Positions 1-5,749 of a DNA stretch of 6,927 bases are shown piece after piece. The position numbers were made by a program, and so were the translations under genes. The notes under the pieces are model-generated. The model was not told where the DNA came from. It did no database searches and worked only from the letters and a program-made list of their open reading frames with translations. The number at the start of each line of letters is the position of its first letter. Position 1 is the stretch's first letter. Origin of the DNA: a bacterium (lineage in GTDB: Bacteria > SZUA-79 > Acidulodesulfobacterales > Acidulodesulfobacteraceae); the NCBI GenBank assembly GCA_021791295.1, contig JAJYWW010000026.1:1-6927 (forward strand), read 5' to 3'.

Positions 1-1403
1 AATTCTTGGAATCTATCTATAAAAACAAGCGAGTTTTTAGGATTTTCATGCTGATAAACTTTTATATTGATAAGCATAGCAATCGTCAAAGAACCTAATA
101 ACGCAGGATGTAAATAATGAAATATTTTAGAAGTATTTATAACTACAAACGGATTATCAAAATTAACTTTCGACTTATACTCAAAGAATTTACCGTAAGT
201 TTCTAAAAATAAGTCTAAATTACCTAAAAACACGGATAATCTGCTATCGTTAAACTCTTTCATATAATTCACAACGTCTTTAACCGTTAAATTTTCTCTA
301 TATTCTCTCCATAATGTAACTAAAGCTTTATCTATATTAAATTTAATATATTTCTCGTCTTCGTCCGATAAATAAAAATCACTTTTAACGGACATAAGAA
401 AAATCCACTCGATAAAATAATCTCTGTAATAATCAAATAAACCTTTGTCTTTAAAAAAAGAAAATGGATTTATGCAAATAGGGTTATCAATATCTAATAC
501 AATCTCTTGGCCGTTAACGGTTTTAAGAATTTCGGCATAACTATCTTGGTCATCCAAAGGAAATATAAAGACTTTATCGCCTTTGACGTAATGCGAATAA
601 GCGATATGCTTTATAAGAGAAGTTTTACCTGTTTGACCTATTATAGCTCCGTTATATTGAAAATCTCCGTCTTCAAATATGTCAAATCCAGCTGTCATTC
701 CGTTTCTTAATTTTACAGAGATAGTTCTAAAATCCGTTCCTGCCCAATTCAATACCGGATATAATTTTCTATCTATCTCTTTTATGTCGTTTATAATTTC
801 AGCAGTATAAATCTTTTTATTCAGTCCAAACGGTAAAAATTTATCGACGATAGAATTTTTGTTATGAGATAAATCTTTAAACTGATTCCAAAAAAAACCG
901 GCAGAAACATTAATTTTATCGTATAATAAATTATCAATTTTACCGTATAACGAATTATCGACTTTATTAAAGAAACGGCTTACTTTATTAGCCGGTTTCC
1001 TATTGCTTATATTCATTATTTGAATCTTAGGGCAACCAGAATACTTTAAAAAATCAGCTTCAAAAATATTAGTTGATTTTTCGACGCCTCGAACGGAAAA
1101 ACCTTGCCATTGTTCAATAGGATAAATATTTTCAGATAAAAAAATTTCTAAGTCCGTTTCATTCAAAAAAACGGCATCTTTAATAAAAGCGTTAATAATA
1201 TCCCTAAAAATTTCTATTTTTTCTATTTCCTGCGTCAAAAAAATTATAAAATATTTTTGCTCGTTTTTTTGCGGAGATATATAAGAAACGAACTGTATAT
1301 CTACAGGCTTAATAAGAGATAAAATATTACCTGCGATGTATAAAATATCGTCTTTATTAAATAGTTTTTCAGTTTCGACTATCAATTTGTGTTCGCTTAT
1401 CAT
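1..1403 (-). CDS. VirB4/TraC-like type IV secretion ATPase, divergent, 3' end outside window
   Basis: The frame is open from an ATG at 1403 to the window edge, giving 467 residues with no stop. GAGG lies 7 nt before the ATG. Residues 1-240 are a divergent N-terminal region. A P-loop follows at 252-261 (GAIIGQTGKT), then FPLDDQDSYAEIL at 280-292 and a Gly-Gln-Glu-Ile strand leading to INPFSFF at 311-317. The Asp...Tyr...Leu then ...INPF order is typical of VirB4/TraC ATPases, which energise pilus assembly and DNA or protein transfer at the inner membrane. Walker B is at about 459-464 (LVFIDR). Two features are odd: the P-loop is two residues shorter than the usual GxTGxGKT form, and the acidic residue after the Walker B Asp is Arg464. 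No transmembrane segment is evident. It follows the small exported protein by 26 bases, so it is probably in the same operon. The family call is fairly firm; activity is uncertain. Confidence 0.8.
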   Translation of the reverse strand, partial: MISEHKLIVETEKLFNKDDILYIAGNILSLIKPVDIQFVSYISPQKNEQKYFIIFLTQEIEKIEIFRDIINAFIKDAVFLNETDLEIFLSENIYPIEQWQGFSVRGVEKSTNIFEADFLKYSGCPKIQIMNISNRKPANKVSRFFNKVDNSLYGKIDNLLYDKINVSAGFFWNQFKDLSHNKNSIVDKFLPFGLNKKIYTAEIINDIKEIDRKLYPVLNWAGTDFRTISVKLRNGMTAGFDIFEDGDFQYNGAIIGQTGKTSLIKHIAYSHYVKGDKVFIFPLDDQDSYAEILKTVNGQEIVLDIDNPICINPFSFFKDKGLFDYYRDYFIEWIFLMSVKSDFYLSDEDEKYIKFNIDKALVTLWREYRENLTVKDVVNYMKEFNDSRLSVFLGNLDLFLETYGKFFEYKSKVNFDNPFVVINTSKIFHYLHPALLGSLTIAMLINIKVYQHENPKNSLVFIDRFQE

Positions 1404-1429
1404 AAAATTGCCTCGTAAAATTATTAAAA

Positions 1430-1972
1430 TTATTTTGCTCCCGCCGCATCTAAATATCCTACCCAGCAGTAAGTATATTCGGCCGGCGTTATAAAATCCA
1501 AAAATACTTTATAGTTAGGATTACCGACTTTAGCCTCCAGCGATTTATTATATGCAACGCTATCATTTTCACAGTCTATATAACTCCGCCTCGTGCTTAA
1601 ATCCGGATTTTGGTTGTAAAGACGTTTTCCTAATAAATAGAATATTTCGTCTATTTTAAACAGACTTTTCGTTTTGATATAGCCTGCCCAGCAATATGTA
1701 ACTTCAGCGGGAGACATATAGTGCAAAAACAGTTTATAATTAGGATTGCCGTTTCCTTCCGCAAGTTTTTTATTGTATTTAAGCATAAAAATCTTGCATA
1801 CTTGATAACTCTGCGTGGTAGTTAAATCAGTTTTTTTCTTATAAATAGATTTACCGGCTATATAAGCGGCTTCGTCAAGTTTCTGTAAATTAGAATATAC
1901 GTCGGCATGAGCAAGCGAAATCATCGAAATAAAAGAAAGAACTAAAACCGTAAAAAAAAATATTTTTTTCAA
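1430..1972 (-). CDS. Small exported protein with two tandem copies of a Cys-containing domain
   Basis: This 180-residue protein starts at TTG (1972), preceded by AGGGGGG about 7 nt upstream. Residues 1-23 form a clear signal peptide: Lys-Lys, a Phe/Leu/Ile-rich core and AHA before the likely cleavage site at Asp24. The mature part is two copies of one domain of about 70 residues (29-98 and 105-173). Both share a Leu-Asp/Ile-Asp-Glu start, an Asp-Leu-(T/S)-T pair, GNPNYK, a Pro-Ala-Glu and TYCW.GY. Each copy has two cysteines (59/94 and 134/169), which suggests one disulfide per domain in the periplasm. I do not recognise the family. Its place between the HD-GYP-like protein and the VirB4-like ATPase suggests a periplasmic or surface part of the same apparatus, for example a chaperone, inhibitor or lysozyme-like accessory; that role is inference. 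The reading frame and export are well supported. Confidence 0.85.
   Translation of the reverse strand: MKKIFFFTVLVLSFISMISLAHADVYSNLQKLDEAAYIAGKSIYKKKTDLTTTQSYQVCKIFMLKYNKKLAEGNGNPNYKLFLHYMSPAEVTYCWAGYIKTKSLFKIDEIFYLLGKRLYNQNPDLSTRRSYIDCENDSVAYNKSLEAKVGNPNYKVFLDFITPAEYTYCWVGYLDAAGAK
1454..1888 (-). repeat. Tandem duplication inside the exported-protein gene
   Basis: Copy 1 is 1888-1679 and copy 2 is 1660-1454. The protein copies match at GNPNYK, Pro-Ala-Glu and TYCW.GY, and the DNA still shows similarity, for example in the stretch coding for the GNPNYK motif. This points to an internal duplication of an ancestral domain of about 70 residues. Confidence 0.8.
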
Positions 1973-1984
1973 TTTTTGTCCCCC

Positions 1985-2731
1985 CTAAATATTTATATTT
2001 AGCAATAAAGCAGCAATAGCATTAATTTCTTCTACCGAAAATACCTGAGACGTGTTATCGAACATACTTACTGCATTGCTGACAGCATCGTATCTTGACT
2101 TTGCGGGTTTATTCAAAGAACTCGTCATATGAGCATCATCGATGAACCTGTCGGCTATGCCGATAACATAAGCGCTTCTCGAAACTCCCGTCATCTTTTT
2201 GTTGTAGCCTTTTGCTAAAGGCAATTCGTGGTGGTCTAAAATAGCCAACGTCGAAACGGGAGATATTGGTAATGCCGAATTAGCCGATAACTTAGTATGT
2301 TGTTTCATCATATCGTATTCGCCTCCAGTTAAATCTCCCTTATATAAAATATATTCGGGTATGCCGATAAGACCGCTATTAGCCATATACGAAGCTACCA
2401 CTAAATCTTCTTTTTCTAATCTGGCTTCTTCATTATTACCGCTTTTAATCAAGTCGAAATCCATTTTTAGAAGCTCAAATATCGACATCGCCACTGCGCC
2501 CGTCTTTACGCATTTGTCGAATATTATAGGCTTATTGACCGCTACGTACCCTAAAATCGTGTTTAAAGATTTTATTTTTTCGGATACCGGCTGCACCTGA
2601 TTATTTTCAGGATTTGGATTTTCTTGCGACGGTTCTTGAATATCCGCATTGTCTTGATTAACGGTTTCTTCCGTTTGAACGCCTGCCGTCTCAGTGGTTT
2701 GTTCTTGTAGTTCTTCTTGATTCTCCAGCAT
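1985..2731 (-). CDS. Degenerate HD-GYP domain protein with acidic disordered N-terminus
   Basis: This 248-residue protein starts at ATG 2731, with AGGAGG 9 nt upstream overlapping the stop of the previous gene. Residues 1-54 are rich in Glu, Gln, Asn and Pro and are probably disordered. Residues 60-200 follow the order of an HD-GYP domain, the fold of cyclic-di-GMP phosphodiesterases: IGIPEYIL at 122-129, the later KQHT (His145), DHHE (His167, His168, Glu169), a Gly-Tyr-Asn in place of GYP (175-177) and IADRF with Asp194. The HD dyad itself is lost: where active members have HDIGK, this protein has ANSGL (117-121). The upstream metal-binding His also seems absent. It therefore probably lacks hydrolase activity and may serve as a nucleotide sensor or scaffold. 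There is no signal peptide or membrane segment, so it should be cytoplasmic. The exported-protein gene follows 12 bases later. The family call is good; the loss of activity is inferred. Confidence 0.8.
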   Translation of the reverse strand: MLENQEELQEQTTETAGVQTEETVNQDNADIQEPSQENPNPENNQVQPVSEKIKSLNTILGYVAVNKPIIFDKCVKTGAVAMSIFELLKMDFDLIKSGNNEEARLEKEDLVVASYMANSGLIGIPEYILYKGDLTGGEYDMMKQHTKLSANSALPISPVSTLAILDHHELPLAKGYNKKMTGVSRSAYVIGIADRFIDDAHMTSSLNKPAKSRYDAVSNAVSMFDNTSQVFSVEEINAIAALLLNINI

Positions 2732-2744
2732 AATATTAATCCTC

Positions 2745-3497
2745 CTATGATTTTTTTGACTTGCAAGTATATTTTATATACCAAGCTTTACATCCCACGG
2801 TAAACAAAGGAATAAATGCGCTTACTCCGTAAACCAATGCGCTTTTTACCATAAGGTCGAAAAAAGACGGCCTTATTAATTTATGAAACAATAAAGAGTA
2901 ATAAGCCCTTTCCGGCGGCAAACTTCTGTCTATAAATCTCGCCCAAGAAAAAAAAGTAACGAAATAATGCCCTATCGAGACGAAGCCTGATAATTTATAA
3001 AGCAAATAAAAAACAACTATTGAAAAACCGCCTATAAGCCCTATCATAACCGTTCTTCCCGTTAGAAGGGATAATATAGCTATTTTGGTTATTCTTCCCG
3101 TATAAAGGCTTGCAAGAGTCAGGCAAAGCATTAAATAAGCTATAAGCGGAAGAAGCGCAACCGATATTAAAAGAACCTGCTTAAATAACCCTATCGGATG
3201 TCCGGTAAAAAAATATACGTAATCAGGTATTATAAAGGCAAGCAGAGGAAATAGCAGCAAAGTAAAAAGCAGTTCAAAAGAACCGTGTTTCATTCCTACG
3301 TTCATATACTCAAGTCTGTCTTTATAAGTAAATCTGTCTGTTTGCAATTTAACGCCCTCTAATTCTATAGCTCTCCATTTTTGCACTTGGTCTATAACTT
3401 CCATGAACGTAAGCACTTTTTTCTTTTTTTCGGGCATCATAACGCCCGGAGTGCCTGAGCCTTGATTAAACATACCATCGAAATCATCATTATTCAT
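2745..3497 (-). CDS. Multi-pass membrane protein of unknown function
   Basis: I do not recognise this 250-residue protein. I chose the ATG at 3497, with GGGGG 10 nt upstream. A TTG at 3518 would add seven residues but those are encoded by the end of the IscB element. Residues 1-28 are polar, with Gly/Asn/Asp and a Pro-Glu-(Lys)4 stretch. Residues 30-72 look like an amphipathic cytoplasmic segment. Hydrophobic stretches at about 74-95, 104-131, 148-170 and 215-236 give four or more membrane spans, with a possible further one at 172-186. The C-terminus is basic (KYTCKSKKS). The start codon overlaps the iscB stop as ATGA, so translation may be coupled to iscB. Its stop overlaps the ribosome binding site of the HD-GYP-like gene. 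Membership in the same operon as a VirB4-like ATPase makes a secretion-apparatus membrane component plausible, but no motif proves it. Confidence 0.75.
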   Translation of the reverse strand: MNNDDFDGMFNQGSGTPGVMMPEKKKKVLTFMEVIDQVQKWRAIELEGVKLQTDRFTYKDRLEYMNVGMKHGSFELLFTLLLFPLLAFIIPDYVYFFTGHPIGLFKQVLLISVALLPLIAYLMLCLTLASLYTGRITKIAILSLLTGRTVMIGLIGGFSIVVFYLLYKLSGFVSIGHYFVTFFSWARFIDRSLPPERAYYSLLFHKLIRPSFFDLMVKSALVYGVSAFIPLFTVGCKAWYIKYTCKSKKS

Positions 3498-4735
3498 AGC
3501 TCGGATACCCCCATACAAGGGAGGAGAGCTATCCTCCTTGTTTTAAAAGTTTCAATCAACCTTAATTTTGTATATTTAACCGAAGCGTTGATTTTCTCTC
3601 CGGTCAAAAGCCTTAAATCAAAATAGCCTGAACTTCTTAAGCTGTAAATAAAGCACTCTATCTTGCCGTATAATACCTTATCAAACCTGTGGAAACCAAA
3701 AGCCTGTTTAATGGTATTAACCTTTCTTTTACCGCCTTTAAGCAGGTTAGCCTTAAATAAAGAGCGGTTACACTTGCGGACGTATTTAATGAAATAGTTA
3801 TTGTCCGTCCTTTCCTGTCCGCTCCCGCCTGCTATGCAAAAGGCGTCGTTAGCGTGGCTCTTTTCGAGTTTTAACGCTATCCTTGAGGACTTGGTAAGGT
3901 AGCCGTAAGTAATGCTAACGGCGTTGCCTAACTCCCGCAGCTTATTAACTATCTTCCAGCGCAGGATAGACATAATAGTTTCAGCTTTAAAGGCTTTATG
4001 TTTCTTGACTTTAAGCTCTATCTTGCCTTTATGATACGCCTTATGGCAACTTTCGCATAATGTTATAAGGTTATCCGGTCTATCCCCGCCTGTCTGACGG
4101 CTTTCGATGTGGTGAACGTTTAATACCTTATCCTTGCTCTTGCCGTTACAAGCTTGGCATTTATGACCGTCCCTGTAAAGAACGTATTCCCTTACGTTCC
4201 AAAAGTCCTTTTGATCGCCGTTCTGATAGTCCGTTCCCGTTATATCCGGATTCTTAATTTTCTGGATATCGAAAACAGCGGCTTCGACGGTAATCTCCGA
4301 TACAGGCAATATAGACTTAACAAAATCTACCGCTTTAACATGCTCGTTAAGCCTGTGTTCTACGCTCGGAGCGAGCCAACCGGCTTTAATACCACGGTTT
4401 AAGAAACGAGCCTTGCGATACCATAACCTATTGCGTCTCGTCCTGCGGTATTGCCTTTTCTCCGATAAGAGCTTTTGTATGTCGGTTCGTAATTCTACTT
4501 CGGAGCGAAAAAGCTCTTTATCGCTTGATACCGCCGATAATCCGACGTGCTTATAGCCGGTATCGACGCCTAATTTGACGTCTTGAACCTGATTTTCACA
4601 ATCAAAGTTAAGCTGAATTGTAAAAGGCGTTCTTTTAACCACTTTAGCCCTGCCTTGCTTTAAAAGTTTTCTTGCTTTAGCCGCTTTGCACGGCATTAAC
4701 GGTTTACCGTCAATACTTAAAACATAGACTAACAT
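3494..4735 (-). CDS. iscB: IscB RNA-guided DNA endonuclease
   Basis: IscB is the transposon-encoded ancestor-type relative of Cas9: it uses an omega-RNA to cleave both DNA strands. This 413-residue protein shows the whole family order: PLMP motif at 12-15; RuvC-I LGVDTGYK at 55-62 with Asp58; an arginine-rich bridge helix at about 92-114; RuvC-II ITVEAAVFD with Glu151; an HNH domain with Cys193/Cys196, VHHI (His208, His209), Asn222, and Cys227/Cys230; RuvC-III SHANDAF with His294 and Asp297; then a C-terminal region (about 305-413) that would read the TAM and omega-RNA. All expected catalytic residues are present, and the length is ordinary for the family. ATG 4735 is preceded by AGGAGG at 4755-4750, an unusually long 14-nt spacing. 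The last codons pass through the element's right-end hairpin and the TGA overlaps the next start. A hand count of one stretch here gave 29 GC in 60 bases (3841-3900) against 13 in 60 in the VirB4-like gene (121-180), consistent with separate origin. Confidence 0.96.
   Translation of the reverse strand: MLVYVLSIDGKPLMPCKAAKARKLLKQGRAKVVKRTPFTIQLNFDCENQVQDVKLGVDTGYKHVGLSAVSSDKELFRSEVELRTDIQKLLSEKRQYRRTRRNRLWYRKARFLNRGIKAGWLAPSVEHRLNEHVKAVDFVKSILPVSEITVEAAVFDIQKIKNPDITGTDYQNGDQKDFWNVREYVLYRDGHKCQACNGKSKDKVLNVHHIESRQTGGDRPDNLITLCESCHKAYHKGKIELKVKKHKAFKAETIMSILRWKIVNKLRELGNAVSITYGYLTKSSRIALKLEKSHANDAFCIAGGSGQERTDNNYFIKYVRKCNRSLFKANLLKGGKRKVNTIKQAFGFHRFDKVLYGKIECFIYSLRSSGYFDLRLLTGEKINASVKYTKLRLIETFKTRRIALLPCMGVSEL
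3496..3532 (-). repeat. Right-end hairpin of the IscB element, containing the next gene's start
   Basis: ATAGCTC (3532-3526) pairs with GAGCTAT (3502-3496). Inside, CTCCC (3523-3519) pairs with GGGGG (3512-3508) around a TTGTAT loop. A competing hairpin, GGAGGA with TCCTCC (3537-3520), can form slightly upstream. IscB genes commonly read into such a subterminal hairpin at their 3' end. The outer stem includes the first two bases of the ATG at 3497 of the membrane-protein gene, and the GGGGG that could serve as its ribosome binding site is in the inner stem. The structure could therefore lower initiation unless ribosomes finishing iscB open it. Confidence 0.7.
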
Positions 4736-5006
4736 AATCGTTTTTAAAACCTCCTGTTAGTTGAAGTTAGATACGCATCGGGAATGTTATTCAAGGTTTT
4801 TAAGTCTGTCACACTATCCATTACCCTCTCAGGATTGTTTAATAACAGACCACAGTTGCTACGGACTTGCGTTTTACGGGTCAATTCCCGATATCCGTAG
4901 GTGTGTGCCTTATAGGTTCTCTTGAATAACTGCTGATTAAACATAATTTAATCTCCCTTATCAACCGGCTTTTGCAAGCCTGCGGATTTATCCGCGGGTG
5001 GTTGAC
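3496..5006 (-). mobile_element. IscB (ISC-type, IS200/IS605 superfamily) element without transposase
   Basis: The element is bounded by the omega-RNA scaffold start (about 5006) and the right-end hairpin (to about 3496). It carries iscB but no TnpA-type HUH transposase, so it would need a transposase in trans. IS200/IS605-type ends lack terminal inverted repeats, so the exact ends cannot be fixed by symmetry; both limits are estimates from the RNA fold and the hairpin. It sits between the YdjM-like gene and the membrane-protein gene, in the same direction as both. Confidence 0.75.
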
Positions 5007-5022
5007 TGTTTTTTAGTTCCAA
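4770..5022 (-). ncRNA. IscB omega-RNA (guide plus scaffold)
   Basis: The omega-RNA of IscB loci lies just upstream of the gene, guide first. Here the scaffold begins near 5006. A closing stem GTCAACC (5006-5000) pairs with GGTTGAT (4966-4960) and encloses two hairpins: GCGGA-TAAA-TCCGC (4995-4982) and GGCTT-GCAA-AAGCC (4980-4967). A 10-bp long-range stem joins GTTATTCAAG (4930-4921) and CTTGAATAAC (4795-4786). Within it are CTACGGA/TCCGTAG (4900-4894 with 4865-4859), CGGG/CCCG (4890-4887 with 4880-4877) and GTCTGT/ACAGAC (4850-4845 with 4809-4804). ATCGGGAAT (4892-4884) can also pair with ATTCCCGAT (4785-4777), a 9-bp pseudoknot. These pairings are read from the sequence; the 5' module closely resembles what is known of IscB omega-RNAs. 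The guide is taken as about the 16 bases at 5022-5007; both ends are estimates. The 3' end must lie past 4777 if the pseudoknot forms. Confidence 0.9.
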
Positions 5023-5038
5023 AATTGCCTCCAGAAAA

Positions 5039-5578
5039 CTACAAAAATTTTCGTATAAAATATTGATTGTGAGTTAATGCGTATATATCCGCCTTTGGCA
5101 CAAAATTTAAAACAAGTACAATTAAAACCGCAAGCAACGGCAAAGTAACAAGTCCGTATTCCTGAATAGTCCCAACTCTGAATAAATGCAGGCAAAATCC
5201 TTTTTTCGTAATAGGATACAAAAACGGAACGCCTTCCATAGTGAGGCTATCGAGGAATAGATGAGAAAGAAAGGCAAGCGTAAAAACGGTTATTTCAGGT
5301 TTAAGGTTTATATCGTAATGAATATATCTTCCTTTTAAATAAATAATGCCGAAAATACAAACCGCAAGAAATAATAGCGTATGAGCAATGCCTCTGTGCT
5401 TCCATATCGTATTTTTTTTTCTTGAGTCTCCCAGTATTAAATCTATATCAGGCAAAACACCGCCTACCATTCCCGTTAATAAGAGAGGAACGGTATTTAT
5501 AGGGGCGTGACTTCCGCTAACGCCGATATAGGCAGCGGTGACGGTTAAACCTGCTATAATATGAGTTATTCTCGTCAT
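5039..5578 (-). CDS. YdjM/DUF457-type inner-membrane metal-binding protein
   Basis: This 179-residue protein matches the YdjM-type family often labelled membrane-bound metal-dependent hydrolase; the reaction is not established for most members. The signature residues are present: TH at 5-6, LPDID at 42-46, HRGIAHT at 61-67 and SHLFLDSLT at 105-113, with YP at 121-122. The histidines and aspartates probably bind metal near the membrane. Hydrophobic segments lie at about 8-20, 28-43, 66-81, 96-109 and 143-160. The ATG at 5578 is favoured because the family begins with the TH motif, yet no Shine-Dalgarno sequence precedes it, only a T-rich tract (5601-5579). It is the first gene after the promoter at 5685-5657. 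Its TAG at 5041-5039 is followed at once by GGAGG and the predicted omega-RNA guide region. Its connection with the secretion-like genes downstream is positional only. Confidence 0.85.
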   Translation of the reverse strand: MTRITHIIAGLTVTAAYIGVSGSHAPINTVPLLLTGMVGGVLPDIDLILGDSRKKNTIWKHRGIAHTLLFLAVCIFGIIYLKGRYIHYDINLKPEITVFTLAFLSHLFLDSLTMEGVPFLYPITKKGFCLHLFRVGTIQEYGLVTLPLLAVLIVLVLNFVPKADIYALTHNQYFIRKFL

Positions 5579-5605
5579 GAAAAAAATTAAAAAAATAAAA
5601 GTTTA

Positions 5606-5640
5606 CGTGAACTACCCGCCCTTACGGACGGGGACTTAAA
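5606..5640 (-). repeat. IS200/IS605-like right-end hairpin remnant in the leader
   Basis: On the minus strand CCCGTCC-GTAA-GGGCGGG is followed by TAGTTCAC. The stem is seven pairs with one mismatch (positions 5632-5626 with 5621-5615). This sequence style is familiar from the right ends of TnpB-carrying IS200/IS605 elements. No tnpB or tnpA fragment is visible beside it, so it is a solo end, a tiny nonautonomous element or a chance likeness. It lies 28-plus bases before the YdjM-like start, in the transcribed leader. Confidence 0.5.
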
Positions 5641-5656
5641 GTTATAGATTAGTTAA

Positions 5657-5685
5657 AAAATATCACTTTAATAAATGTTTGTCAA
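5657..5685 (-). promoter_or_regulatory. Sigma-70-type promoter for the YdjM-IscB-VirB4-like operon
   Basis: TTGACA (5685-5680) is separated by exactly 17 nt from TATTTT (5662-5657). Transcription would start near 5650, leaving a leader of about 70 nt with the GC-rich hairpin at 5633-5615. No other convincing promoter was seen before the left edge, so it may serve all downstream genes and also feed the omega-RNA; that is inference. Confidence 0.7.
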
Positions 5686-5749
5686 TACAAAAATTAAACA
5701 AAAAGATATTATACGGAAAAAATTAGTTAGTGGTATATGCTATATATTG

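Noticed and set aside
507..710. Plus-strand open frame antisense to the VirB4-like gene.
   Set aside because: It is opposite a stretch with clear VirB4-type motifs, has no ribosome binding site of note and no recognisable protein features.
2572..2784. A lysine-rich minus-strand frame across the start of the HD-GYP-like gene.
   Set aside because: It arises from the other frame of the acidic N-terminal coding region and the end of the membrane-protein gene; both real genes there have strong signals.
3498..3518. A TTG start at 3518 for the membrane protein.
   Set aside because: The added codons are the end of the IscB element read in another frame, and the nearest AGGAGG is 14 nt away and can be sequestered in a hairpin. 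The ATG at 3497 is simpler.
3494..4735. Cas9 or a plain HNH/RuvC nuclease instead of IscB.
   Set aside because: The protein is far shorter than Cas9, has the N-terminal PLMP motif, lacks a REC lobe, and is preceded by an omega-RNA. No CRISPR repeats were seen anywhere in the window.
4744..4944. A 66-codon frame starting ATG 4944, with AAGGGAG 8 nt upstream.
   Set aside because: It lies wholly inside the omega-RNA, where pairing of stems and the pseudoknot explains the sequence. The protein has no recognisable motif. Translation is possible but I see no support for a product.
5013..5195. A 60-codon minus-strand frame overlapping the YdjM-like gene end.
   Set aside because: It lies mostly within the YdjM-like coding region in another frame and resembles no protein family.
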